Below, in pieces: positions 13,801 through 24,700 of a DNA stretch of 64,000 bases. Within the stretch, counting starts at the first letter, position 1, and each line of letters starts with the position of its first letter. The position numbers were made by a program, and so were the translations under genes. Source of the DNA: Anaeramoeba ignava (taxonomy: Eukaryota; Metamonada; Anaeramoebidae). The stretch covers positions 124,001 to 188,000 of the forward strand of contig JAPDFW010000082.1 of NCBI GenBank assembly GCA_028826165.1, in the 5' to 3' direction. Under the pieces are notes generated by a model. The model was not told the DNA's origin. It worked only from the letters and a program-made list of their open reading frames with translations, and ran no database searches.

Positions 13801-13996
13801 AAAACAAGTTGCATTTGATTCTCTTATTCCAAGTAAACCTGAAAAAATAACAAAATTAAGCAAATCATTACCAAGTTATTCAAAAACTAATATTACAAAT
13901 CAACCTGATCTTGTTGAAGAAAATCAAAAACAAATTCATTCTTCTGATTTCTTTTATGAAGATCTTTCTGATCTTTCAGAACATATTACATTTTAA
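10855..13996 (+). CDS. RhoGAP-domain protein
   Basis: GTPase-activating protein for Rho/Rac-type GTPases. Three exons (10855-10960, 11046-11249, 12945-13996) encode 453 residues; the 1.7 kb intron 2 cuts the GAP domain in half. The RhoGAP fold spans about residues 5-175: KKELSPIFENGELSLS, IKYLEENALQTPNIFRSTG with the arginine finger at Arg44, LKHFLRDINPPLFPYRLYPAF, FRSIPPDNLLAIKYIFEFLNLVSEHS, then MDAKNLGIIFAPSL. The second half is low complexity, basic then N/Q/E-rich (ENQNENQ), and looks disordered. There is no other recognisable domain to fix its location. Exon 1 plus exon 2 restores the canonical spacing to the arginine finger, which supports the splice model. Confidence 0.92.
11250..12944 (+). 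repeat. 12-bp AAAATATTTATT array forming RhoGAP intron 2
   Basis: About 1.65 kb of AAAATATTTATT units with AAAATATTAATT and AAAATACTTATT variants and occasional AAAAATATT slippage. It runs from the donor at 11250 to the acceptor ATATAG at 12944. The flanking exons join in frame as ISLA|KNLDNS. Confidence 0.97.
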
Positions 13997-14114
13997 CTTC
14001 ATTTTTTTTGATTTCATTTTGTTAAATTTTTTTTTTTTTGAAAACAACATCAAAATCAAAAAAGTTTTCTGGCAAAAAAAAAAATATAACAAAAAATTGC
14101 AGAAAATAAATTGT

Positions 14115-14145
14115 TTTTTTCACTTTCACTTTCACTTTCATTTTT
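14115..14145 (+). promoter_or_regulatory. CACTTT tract upstream of the 14170 gene
   Basis: Three CACTTT hexamers then CATTTTTATT, about 25-55 bp before the start codon. It is a pyrimidine-rich variant of the T-tract/CAT pattern seen before other genes. Weak evidence. Confidence 0.25.
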
Positions 14146-14169
14146 ATTATTTTTTTCTCTTTCCAAATA

Positions 14170-17100
14170 ATGAAGAAACATAAAACAATTGGATTTTTTA
14201 ATCAATCTTCTCATTTCCATTCAAATCATTCAAATAAAAATCTTTTTCAATTTCAATTTGGAAATGAAAAATCTCTTTTTTGCTTAGAATGTGTTTCAGA
14301 AACAATTTCAAATCCAAATTCTTTAAATCTTGAAAGAATTTATGCAATTAATCAAATTCAATTATTTTTCAATTTCCAAATTGAAAATAATTGTTTTCCC
14401 CAATTACAAAATGATTTATTTCCTGGAATTCTTTTCTCTTTAACTTTAACTGAAGATGAAAATTATGTTGAACTTTGTTCTCAATTTTTTCATTTCTCAA
14501 AAAATTTCCCAAATTTTGATCAAATTTTTTCTCATTTCCAATTTTTACTTCAAATTTGTAAAATTGAGAAAGTTTCAGGTTTGGTTTCTGTTTTGGCTTC
14601 TCTCACAAATGATCTTGACTTGTGTATCTCGATTTGTTCAAATTTTCAAACATTGATCCAAACCTTAATTTCTTTATTATCAAAAATTAGATCATCAATT
14701 TCTTCATTTGCGAACTCTTCTGAAAATCGATTGATTTCTGTTGTTTCTAATATTTGTTTTATTCTGTTTAAAATTTGTCAATCAGGGAATTGCTCTCTTG
14801 TTTTACACTATTTCTTTGAGTTAAATTCAGAACTTCTATCTTTTTTCATTAATCTTCCCATTCAGAATAATATATTTCATGTGGATATTATCAAAAATTG
14901 TTTTGCGTTTTTAAAATTTGTCATCTCTGAAAACGATCATTTCCAAGAAGTTATGCAACAACTTTTTTTATCTTCGACTTCTATTCTTCCTCTCTTCAAA
15001 TCTTTATGGGTTCCAAAAGAAAAACAGAATTCTCAAGAATGGATCAGTCTCCAAATTTCATCTATTCAAATTTTAAACACTTTAATTTCCAATTCACATA
15101 CTTTTGAAAATGATCTGATTATTCAAAATGAAGAAAATTCAAATTTCAATCTTCTTCTTCTTAATCAAATCATTGAGAAGGATTTAATCACAAATCTTTT
15201 TGAATTGATGTCTTATAATTTTTGTCAGAAAGATCATCTTTTTACTTCGGTTGAATCTGCTGAGAAAACTCTTAAAATATTCCTTCTTGAAGATTCTTTG
15301 TCTTTATTATTGGAAATTTCTTTAGCTTTTCCTTCTCAAACTATTCAAAAATTCTTCCTAGGATTTCCAACTTTAGTAAAAATATTTCATTTAGTTTATC
15401 TTCAAAAAGACCATTTCTCAGACCAAATTTTTTCTGTTCTTATAAAAATCCTTTCCATTTTAACTCATAACCTAATCCCAATTCCAGGAATAGATTTGCA
15501 AATTGTGAATTTTTTTTTTGATGATGTGATATCAATAATAGGCAATTTTTTCAATCAAAATTTATTTGTTCCGTTATGTTCCATTTGGCGAAATCTTTTT
15601 TCCATTTTAACAACTTCCGATTTTGATTATGACTTGATCCACAAAATTTCTGACACTCTTTATAATTTAAACAATTTTTGTGTTTCTCAATTCAACAATC
15701 AACCTAATTTAGTTAATTTCTCAGATTTTTTATATTCAGAATCTGTGCTACAAATAATAAGTTCTATTCTGGAATCAGAAATTGCAATTCAAGATTTTCC
15801 TTTCGAAAAAAATTTGCATAATTTAGTCTATTTTCTATTCAATCCTTCCTTCATCAAAATTCAAACCAATAACCAGGAAATGGAACAGAAAATGCTTGAA
15901 TTTTCAATTTACTTGAAAGTTCTTCGTCAATTAATAGAAAAAGAAAAAAATGATTTTTCACTGTCAAAGTTCCATCTTCAAGAAATATTTCGAATTGGAA
16001 TTTTTCAAGTTGCATTTAGTTTCAATCAAGAATTGGTAATTTATGAAGAAAATCACAAAGAGTTTCTTTTTGTGGAAGGAGAAGTAGAAGAAAATAATTC
16101 GATAGCAGAAGCAAGAGTAGAAATGGCTCGATTCATTTCTGAGATTGGATCCAATTTGGGTATTGATTTTGAAATGGATCTTTTATATCAAGTACTTAAA
16201 AAAAATGTTAAAGAGTTTATTAATATTCTTTGTAATGGACATGATTGTCTGGAATTATTGAATTTTCAATTAACAATTATTAATCTCATGTATCTCTCAT
16301 CTTTTCTTTCAGATCATATCATTTTTAATTCCTTGGAATGGAAGTTAGCTATTTCTCGTTTTGTTATTCAAAGCTTGAATCACATTTCATCTCCATCTCC
16401 AAATCAAATGGATCGAGTTGTTTATTTATTTCTTTCAATCATTTCTTCACAAGACAATGAGAAAGAGATTTGGGAAGATTTCAAAACAAACGATAAAAAT
16501 ATCGTTTCTTTCATTATATCTGCAATTAAGCGTCTTGTTTCTAAATTGAAAAAGATGGATCCATTTCGTTCGCCACCAATTCATGGTGAAGTTTTAATTT
16601 TTTATTGGAAAAGGATAAAATTACGTTATTGGAACCAAAGAATGATTGGCTTTTGGATTTCTAATGAGAATTATTTGCATTTGTTTGATGAAGAAAATGG
16701 AAATCAAAGCGAGTTAGTTGAATTGATAGCTACAAATCCTTCAGGAATGGATATCTTGGTTTCTCTTCTTCCTAAATCCAAATATTTTAATCCAATTTTA
16801 AATTTGATTCCAAAATGTTTGAAAGTGAAAAACCAGAATTTAGATTATCAAAAGATTGAAAATACTCTTCTCCAAATTTCAAAATTTGATAGTAAAATGG
16901 ATCAAAAAGAAAAAAAGAAGAGAACAAAACAAATTTTGAAAAGTTTTGCAGCTTTATCAAAAGTAAACAAAAATCTGAAACTGAATTCAATTAAATTTTT
17001 GCTAGTTCAATTAAAAGAAAAGAAAGATCTCACCATTTTTCTTTTTTCTTGTAATTCCTTGAATTATATGATCGCAAACAATGAATCCATTATCAAAAAT

Positions 17101-18042
17101 GTTTTTGAAAAAGAGAACTTGAATCAAGATTTTTTCTCATTGAATTTTTTCGAAGATTTGCAAAAAAAATTTAGTGCATGGCTCATTAAATCATTAGATC
17201 CTTTAAAAAGAAGAAAGAAAAATTTGTTATTTTCCTGTTTAAATTCTATTTTGGTTCTGTTTCTTCAAATGAGGAAATTCCTTCCAGATCTCAACATTTT
17301 AAAAATTGAAGAACTCCTTTCATTAATCCAAAAAAGTAACTTTATTGGCAATCCAAAAGCAAGTTATTCTCAATCTGTATTTAAAGCATTAATTATGCAT
17401 TTATTAAATGTTCAACTCAGAAAACAATTTGAAAGAAACAACCTTTTTGATAATGCAGATTTTTTATCTAAATTTTCTCCTTTAGTTCCGATAATCCAGA
17501 ATTATCTTGTTTATCCTTTACAAATTCTTTCAAGAGAAGCTAGAATGAATCTTGAAATTATTTTCGATCATATTCCAAATTCAAATTATGGTTCTTTTGC
17601 TTTTCTTTCTCATTTCTTTTTAAATAACCTGGAGATTTCCACACAAAATTATCAAGAAAAAACTTTCCAAAATAATTATTCAATAATCCATTTCTTGATG
17701 AAAAGTTTTCTTGTTCCAAATAATCTAGTTTCAGAATATGTTTCTTCAAAGCATTTTGATATTCTTGTCAATAATTTTGAAATGCTTGTCTCGGATTTTG
17801 AAATTAAAAAGTACGATTTATTCTGGTTAAAAGAATTTGATTCCTTATATCAAATAATTCTAATTATTGAGAAAGAATTGCAAAAAGTTTATCAGAAAAT
17901 GTTTAATTTTGAAGGAATTCTTGATCAATGCAAAATTGGAAATGTTGAATTTGAAATGAAGGAAGTTAAAGGAATAGAATCAATTCTTGAGAAATTTCAA
18001 CAAGAAATAATTTTAGAAGAATTCATTAATTTTTCGAAATGA
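14170..18042 (+). CDS. Large alpha-solenoid protein of unknown family (1290 aa)
   Basis: A single uninterrupted exon of 1290 residues that I cannot assign to a family. The sequence is rich in Leu, Ile, Phe, Asn and Ser and shows a repetitive amphipathic-helix pattern throughout, as in HEAT or ARM-like solenoids. There is no signal peptide, no convincing membrane segment and no enzymatic motif. The most distinctive patch is near residues 795-830 (FRSPPIHGEVLIFYWKRIKL, then RYWNQRMIGFWIS), which is tryptophan- and arginine-rich and could seed a profile search. A basic stretch KMDQKEKKKRTK lies near residue 915. The start was chosen because upstream DNA is a pyrimidine tract. Size and fold would suit a scaffold; any specific role would be a guess. 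Confidence 0.8.
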   Translation: MKKHKTIGFFNQSSHFHSNHSNKNLFQFQFGNEKSLFCLECVSETISNPNSLNLERIYAINQIQLFFNFQIENNCFPQLQNDLFPGILFSLTLTEDENYVELCSQFFHFSKNFPNFDQIFSHFQFLLQICKIEKVSGLVSVLASLTNDLDLCISICSNFQTLIQTLISLLSKIRSSISSFANSSENRLISVVSNICFILFKICQSGNCSLVLHYFFELNSELLSFFINLPIQNNIFHVDIIKNCFAFLKFVISENDHFQEVMQQLFLSSTSILPLFKSLWVPKEKQNSQEWISLQISSIQILNTLISNSHTFENDLIIQNEENSNFNLLLLNQIIEKDLITNLFELMSYNFCQKDHLFTSVESAEKTLKIFLLEDSLSLLLEISLAFPSQTIQKFFLGFPTLVKIFHLVYLQKDHFSDQIFSVLIKILSILTHNLIPIPGIDLQIVNFFFDDVISIIGNFFNQNLFVPLCSIWRNLFSILTTSDFDYDLIHKISDTLYNLNNFCVSQFNNQPNLVNFSDFLYSESVLQIISSILESEIAIQDFPFEKNLHNLVYFLFNPSFIKIQTNNQEMEQKMLEFSIYLKVLRQLIEKEKNDFSLSKFHLQEIFRIGIFQVAFSFNQELVIYEENHKEFLFVEGEVEENNSIAEARVEMARFISEIGSNLGIDFEMDLLYQVLKKNVKEFINILCNGHDCLELLNFQLTIINLMYLSSFLSDHIIFNSLEWKLAISRFVIQSLNHISSPSPNQMDRVVYLFLSIISSQDNEKEIWEDFKTNDKNIVSFIISAIKRLVSKLKKMDPFRSPPIHGEVLIFYWKRIKLRYWNQRMIGFWISNENYLHLFDEENGNQSELVELIATNPSGMDILVSLLPKSKYFNPILNLIPKCLKVKNQNLDYQKIENTLLQISKFDSKMDQKEKKKRTKQILKSFAALSKVNKNLKLNSIKFLLVQLKEKKDLTIFLFSCNSLNYMIANNESIIKNVFEKENLNQDFFSLNFFEDLQKKFSAWLIKSLDPLKRRKKNLLFSCLNSILVLFLQMRKFLPDLNILKIEELLSLIQKSNFIGNPKASYSQSVFKALIMHLLNVQLRKQFERNNLFDNADFLSKFSPLVPIIQNYLVYPLQILSREARMNLEIIFDHIPNSNYGSFAFLSHFFLNNLEISTQNYQEKTFQNNYSIIHFLMKSFLVPNNLVSEYVSSKHFDILVNNFEMLVSDFEIKKYDLFWLKEFDSLYQIILIIEKELQKVYQKMFNFEGILDQCKIGNVEFEMKEVKGIESILEKFQQEIILEEFINFSK

Positions 18043-18117
18043 ACAAAAAAAAACAAAACAAAATGAAACAAAAAGAACAAAAAATAAATTAAATTCTGTT
18101 TTTTTCAAAGTTAGAAT

Positions 18118-18521
18118 TTAAAATAAAAATGTAGCAGTTCGAGTTAAAGAAACAATAAGATAAAGAACTGAAAAACCACAAGCATAAAGAGCCAAATGTT
18201 TTTGAGTCATTAAAAATGGGCCACTTTCATAAATAGAAGCAATTAAAACACCTTTTAAAAATTAAATGTAAATTAAATTAAATTAAATTAAAAAATTAAT
18301 TAGGAATACAAACCACAAACAGAACCATAACCAAAAGCAAAAATTGCTCCAATTAAAGCTAAAGCAAAAGGAACCCAAAAACCTGAAATTTTTCTTACTG
18401 AATTTAAAGCAACTAATCCAACAATAAAATAAATTAACGAAATTATTACAACAACCCAAATTACAAAGCCAAGCCAAATATCTTTAAAAGAAGAGTAAGT
18501 ATCTTGAGATAAATTTGTCAT
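18118..18521 (-). CDS. TMEM170: TMEM170-family membrane protein
   Basis: Small ER/nuclear-envelope membrane protein. Two exons (18314-18521, 18118-18251) split by a 62-bp intron give 113 residues with three to four hydrophobic segments. SFKDIWLGFVIWVV aligns with SFPEMWYGVFLWAL of human TMEM170A. Further along, IVGLVALNSVRK matches the conserved (A)GLLALFTLR region and the tail FSVLYLIVSLTRTATFLF matches FCVLVVSFLRILATL. The splice restores GYGSVCGVLIASIYE. The animal protein has been linked to ER sheet formation; the function here is by homology only. Its start faces the esterase gene across roughly 80 bp, so the two probably share a bidirectional promoter. Confidence 0.85.
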
Positions 18522-18602
18522 TCTTTATTTTTTATTTTTTGTTTTTAATAAGAAAGAAAGAAAAAAATGGTTTTTTTTAAAATTCATTTTTTTCTTTTTG
18601 AA

Positions 18603-20686
18603 ATGAAATTTCAAATTGTGATTTTGTTATTGATTTACTTTGTGATTGTTTGTGGTTCAGGAAACACTTTACTTATCAATTTATTTTATCCGTATGAAAA
18701 TCTTGATAAAAATTCTCATTTATTTTTAAGAGGAGATGATTGTGGATTGAATTGGGATTCTGGAATTCAAATGAAAAGTGATCCTGACAACAATTTATTT
18801 TTCTTATCGATTGATGTTGATAGTTCATGTTCTGGTAATGAACTTCAAATGAAAGCACTTGTTGATGATAATGATTGGCAAATTGGAGCAAATTTTATGG
18901 TTGATATTTCTGGAATTCAGAATTACAAAGGTTCTGATTCTGTTTCTTATTCTTTTAAAGGATATCCTTGGTTTTATACAACAGATGGGGAATATAAATA
19001 CATTCGGAATGTAAATTTTCATATTAATTTTAATATTAATTTTAATATTAAATTTAATTTTATTTTTAATTTTTATTTTTAATTTTAATTTTAAATTTTA
19101 TTTTAATTTTAATTTTAATTTTTAAAATTTAGGTTTATTCTCCTCAATTAAACAATACACGTGATTTGGTTATTTATACTCCTCCAAGTTATAATGAAAA
19201 TTACTTAAAAATTTATGATAATATTCTTGTTGCGCATGACGGACAAAATTTAGTAAATCAAAATTAAAATCAAAATCTAAATCAAAATCAAAATCAAAAT
19301 CAAAATCAAAATCAAAATTAAAATCAAAATCAAAATTAAAATATAAATTAAAATCAAAATCAAAATTAAAATCAAAATTAAAATCAAAATTAAAATTAAA
19401 ATCAAAATCAAAATCAAAATCAAAATCAAAATCAAAATCAAAATCAAAATCAAAATCAAAATCAAAATATAAATTAAAATCAAAATCAAAATTAAAATCA
19501 AAATCAAAATTAAAATTAAAATCAAAATTAAAATCAAAATCAAAATCAAAATCAAAATCAAAATCAAAATCAAAATCAAAATCAAAATCAAAATCAAAAT
19601 CAAAATCAAAATATAAATCAAAATTAAAATCAAAATCAAAATCAAAATCAAAATCAAAATCAAAATCAAAATTAAAATTAAAATCAAAATTAAAATCAAA
19701 ATCAAAATTAAAATCAAAATCAAAATTAAAATCAAAATTAAAATTAAAATTAAAATCAAAATTAAAATTAAAATCAAAATTAAAATCAAAATCAAAATCA
19801 AAATCAAAATCAAAATCAAAATCAAAATCAAAATCAAAATCAAAATCAAAATAAAAATTAAAAACAAAATCAAAATCAAAATATAAATCAAAATTAAAAT
19901 CAAAATTAAAATTAAAATTAAAATCAAAATTAAAATTAAAATTAAAATCAAAATCAAAATTAAAATAAATTAAAATTAAAATTAAAATCAAAATATAAAT
20001 CATTCAATTTTTAGTTCAATGCATCTACATCCTTTTTAGGAATTGCATGGGATTGCCAAGACACAATTAACAACTTAGTGAATGAAGGAGAAATGGAAGA
20101 AGTTGTAATGATAGGAGTAGATAACACACCTGATCGAGACAATGAATTAACATACGATTACGATCCAACACAACACGAAGGAGGAAAAGGGAATTTATAT
20201 TTAGATTTCATTGAGCAAACAGTAATTCCTATTGTGAATGAACATTACAATAACAGATTACAAACATCAAAAAGAGAAAACATGGGAATTCTTGGGAGTT
20301 CTCTTGGAGGATTAATAAGTTGTTATGCAGGATGGACAAGATCTCTTGTTTATAGCAAGGCTTTTTGTATGAGTAGTTCTTTTTGGTGGAATTCTCAAAG
20401 CTTTCTTAATAATATTCTTGTTAATTTCCCAAATCCGTTGAAAAATTCATCAATGAATTTTTATTTGGATTCTGGTGACCAAGGTGATGATCAAGATGAT
20501 ATGGTTGAAACACAAAGTGTTCGTGATAAAATGAAATCTTTTGGTTATGTTTTGAATGATGATTTGTTTTATTATTTGGATAAAGGTGGTTGGCATAATG
20601 AACAATATTGGGGTGCAAGATTTTGGATTCCAATGACTGATTTATATCCTCCAATTCCAAAGAAGCCAACTTCAATTCAAAATTAA
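18603..20686 (+). CDS. Secreted alpha/beta-hydrolase esterase (PF00756 type)
   Basis: Three exons (18603-19010, 19133-19252, 20015-20686) encode 399 residues; an in-frame ATG at 18567 would add 12. I prefer 18603 because the hydrophobic signal peptide (KFQIVILLLIYFVIV) starts there and a T-tract/CAT element precedes it. Residues about 25-135 form a beta-rich module (LRGDDCGLNWDSGIQM) resembling the carbohydrate-binding domains that precede such esterases. The hydrolase follows: VIYTPPSYNE, HDGQNLFNAS across the exon 2/3 splice, GVDNTPDRDNE, the nucleophile elbow GSSLGG (Ser about 272), YLDSGDQGDD (likely Asp) and GGWHNEQYW (likely His). It belongs with the enterochelin/feruloyl-esterase-like group. 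The substrate is unknown; a secreted or lysosomal ester hydrolase acting on polysaccharide esters is plausible. Confidence 0.85.
19260..20000 (+). repeat. AAATCA hexamer array forming esterase intron 2 (19253-20014)
   Basis: About 120 units of AAATCA interspersed with AAATTA, plus a few AAATAT units, on the sense strand. The donor is GTAAATCA and the acceptor TTTTTAG. The same hexamer in another register encodes Gln-Asn runs in coding sequence elsewhere in this window. Confidence 0.97.
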
Positions 20687-20689
20687 AAT

Positions 20690-21610
20690 CCAAAATTAAT
20701 TTAAAATTTTAATTCAAATTTAATTCAAATTCAATTCAAATTCAATTCAAATCAAATTCAAATTTAATTCAAATTTAATTCAAATTCAATTCAAATTTAA
20801 TTCAAATTTAATTCAAAATTAAAATCAAATTCAAATCAAATTCAAAATTAATTCAAAATTAATTCAAAATTCAAATTTAATTCAAAATTAATTCAAATTT
20901 AAAATTTAATTCAAATCAAATTCAAAATTAAAATCAAATTTAATTCAAAATTAATTCAATTTAATTCAAAAATTCAATTCAAATTCAAATTTAATTCAAA
21001 TCAAATTCAAATCAAATTCAATTCAAATTCAATTCAAATTTAATTCAAAATTCAAATTTAAATTTAATTCAAATTTAATTCAAATTCAAAATTAAAATTT
21101 AATTCAAATTCAAAATTTAATTCAAATTTAAAATCAAATTCAATTCAAATTTAATTCAAATTCAAATTCAAATTCAAATTCAAATTCAAATTCAAATTCA
21201 ATTCAAATTCAATTCAAATCAAATTTAATTCAAAATTTAAAAATTAATTTAAAATTTTAATTCAAATTTAATTCAAAATTTAATTCAAATTTAATTCAAA
21301 TTTAATTCAAAATTTAAAATTTAATTCAATTCAATTCGAAAATCAAATCCAAATTCAAATTTAAAATTCAATTCAAATTTAATTCAATTTAATTCAATTT
21401 AATTCAAAATTCAAATTTAATTCAATTCAAATTCAATCCAAAATTTAATTCAAATTCAAAATTTAATTCAAATTCAAATTCAAAATTTAATTCAAAATTT
21501 AATTCAAAATTTAATTTAAAATTTAATTTAAAATTAAATTCAAATTCAAATTTAATTAAAATTCAAATTCAAATTCAAATTTAAATTTAATTCAAAATTA
21601 AAATTAAAAG
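20690..21610. repeat. Simple-sequence tract in the convergent gap esterase/TRAPPC11
   Basis: About 920 bp of irregular AAATTTAATTC and AAATTCAATTC units between two convergently transcribed genes. No supportable reading frame or RNA gene is seen. It resembles the intron arrays but has no exon beyond it. Confidence 0.85.
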
Positions 21611-21704
21611 TTTCCCAAAATTCTAAATATTTTCGATTTTTTAAAAACAATCAAAGAAAAAAAAAAAAGAAAAAGAAGAAAAATAAAAATAAAAATAACA
21701 AAAA

Positions 21705-24700
21705 TTAATTATCTAAACCTAAAGGAGGATAAACAAAAACATAATTAGGTTTAGACATTTCAGGAAAAACTTGAGATGAACCATTTTCCAAAAACTCAGT
21801 AACTTTAATTAAAGGAAACATAATCAAACCTTGAAAAACAGGAATAAAATTATAAGAAATTGTCTTATTTTCATTTGGAAGAATATCAACATTAATTGAA
21901 GAAACACCAGAAAAAAGAAAATTTTCATTTTTCTCAATTTCAACTGAAATAAAATGGAAAAAAGATGAACAATTTTGAATAACAAGTTTGCATTGTAATG
22001 TTTCACCAACTCTTGCTTCTTGAGGAGGATCAAAAGTAATAAGAACATCTTTTTTAATAACAACAGCAGAAGGAATTTTGAATAAGAGTTTTGTGACAAA
22101 ATCTTCTTCTTTCCATTCTTTTGCAAATTGTCCCAAATCTTCTTGAATTTTTTGGAAAGAAAACAACTTACGAGAAAAGCAAATTTGAACAAATCCAATC
22201 TCAACAAATTTGCCAATTTGAAGTGAATCTTCTTGAGAAGGAAGAACAGAAAAAAGATTTGAAAAGCAGTTGTTTTGTTGAATAAGATCTGGATTGTTTA
22301 TAATTTCATCCGGAATTGAATTCCCGAAAATTTTTCGAAATCCGGAATTAGGGACAAAATTAAAGTTGGATATTTTCAAAGGAATGTGAGTGTCGATAAC
22401 AAGACAAGAATCGAGAAAAAAGGGTCTATTTATGATAAGAGACGGTGTTTCGTTGAGAACAGGTCCCAATGAAGAAGAAAGTCTTGAGATTGTTGTTATT
22501 GATGGGATTTCTGTTCCGAAAAATTTGAGATCCATTTTGAACGGTGATTGGAAATCCAAAACAAAATCCGATTGAATTGAAGTTTGATAAAGATTTGCGG
22601 TTGTGTAATCTGCACAAACACGAATAACGTGCTCGGATTCTTTGTTGCACTTGGCAAAAAGAACAATTGAGTATTCTTTTTGCGGAAGAATTTCCGGGAG
22701 AGAAATAGAGGTTGAATTGATGTTATTTGTTGGGGATTGATAATGAATTGAACATTTTCCAAGCGGACGAATAAATTTAGGGATGAGATTCCCAGAAATT
22801 ATGTGATCCGAATGGCTCAACAAACGCAGATGGATCGGAAAGTATTCAAATACAAAAGGTGGAGTCTGCATTTTCGCGACTATTTCCATCTGCGCTCGTG
22901 GCCGTTGAATATGTACAATTGGGCGTGATGGATGCTTTGCTGGATGGAATGATTCTTTTTGAAAAATTTCGAATGGATTCCAACGGAAAAATACAAAATT
23001 TTTTTCCGATTCCGTTAATTTTGTATTTTGAAGTCCCAATTTTACGCTTATGCATTGAATTATTGATGGTGTTTTTGCTTTGAATGAAAATCGAAATGTT
23101 TTCGGTTGTTCTGGAAGAAGAACAATTTCTGAATTTTCTGATTCAGTGTGTGTTAAAGTTTGTATTCTATCAAGTGAAATATCGAATTTTTGTATGTTAA
23201 ATAAGATTTCAATTTGAGAGCAAATGATTTTTCTTGGGAAATGTGATATAAATCGGCATTTATATATGAGTGTATCATTTTGATAAGCTTTTGTTGTTGT
23301 AAAATGTGTTCGAGTTTCTATAAGTGAATAAAATGGAGTATCAAGTTTCATTTCGAAAATGAGTTCTTGAGGAAGGAATGTTTTATTAAAAATGGAATGA
23401 GGTTCCTTAAATTCAAAATAAATATGAAATTTAAAATAAATATTATTTGATTTGATTGAAATTTAAAATAAATATTAAATTAAATATTGAATTGAAATTT
23501 AAAATAAATATTATTTGATTTGATTTGATTTGATTTGATTTATATATTTATATATATTTATATATATATTTTTTTTTATAATTCATCTACATAAAGAGCA
23601 CTAAAAAATTTTTCATGATATTCAATCCTTTGCGCCAATGAATGCTTAAATTCAGGAATGAGTAACTCAAGAACAGTATCAACAAACAACTTTTGATCTG
23701 CTGTTTGAATTGAACATTCCATTAAATTCAGTAATTGAGGAATTAACAAAGAATCCCATTGAATTTTTCTGAAATTAGAAGCAATCTGAATAAATTTTTC
23801 CTTTGCAAGATCATATTCAGCTTTGCTTAAATGTTGTTGAGCAATTTTAGATTGAAGAGAAATTAAAAGCCTTTCAGAATTTTCTTGGTCAGAATAATGA
23901 TGATAAGCTTTTTGTAATAAATGTAAAATTTGGGAAGAATGTCGAAAATTTTTTTCAGCAGAAAGTTCTTGTAGAAATCCAAATTGTAAATTGGGTTGAC
24001 CAATGAAATTAAGTTTGGGAAAATCAAGTAAATGCATATGAAAAGTTTGTGATGTATGAAAATTCTTTTCAACACGAGATAATTGATCTTCATATTTTAC
24101 AAGTAATTCTTCAACCGCTCTTTGTCTTTTCATTGCATATTCTGCTGCTAATTGATAATATAATCCAATGTTTTTTGTAATTTTGGGTTGAATTCCTGAT
24201 TGTCTTGATATATTTTCCTCAAGAAGTTCTGCAAATGATAAATATTGTTGTGAAATACTTGCATAAGATTCGAAATCTCGTTCCGAATCTTCGGAATTAA
24301 TTCTACGGACAAAGTTTATATGCTTATGAAATTCTTCAATTCCTTCAACAAAATTTTTATTTACAAAATGCAATCGAGTTATTTTGATATTCAGTACTTC
24401 AAGTACTGTTTTAATTTCTGTAAGCATTTCTTTTTTATTTATCATTTCTTTGACTTCTTGGTATGACTTTTGATAATATTTAATTGCATTTTTAAAATCT
24501 ATTCTACATTCAGAATAAAATCCGCATTTAAAAAGATGTCTTGCAATAAGTGTATTTTGTGTTTTTCTGTTTAAAATATCTTGATATTTTTTGATTTTGC
24601 GAATTTCTTCTTTATGTATTCGATTTGCATAATTTCGAATTGCACTTTCAATTCTTGAATAATAAGGATTAGGGAAATTTTGTGGAAAAATAAGAAATGT

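Noticed and set aside
19170-20003. Long poly-(Asp-Phe) and poly-(Ile-Leu) frames on the minus strand
   Set aside because: Antisense translation of the AAATCA intron array; no promoter-like tract, no non-repetitive sequence, and esterase exons on both sides join in frame.
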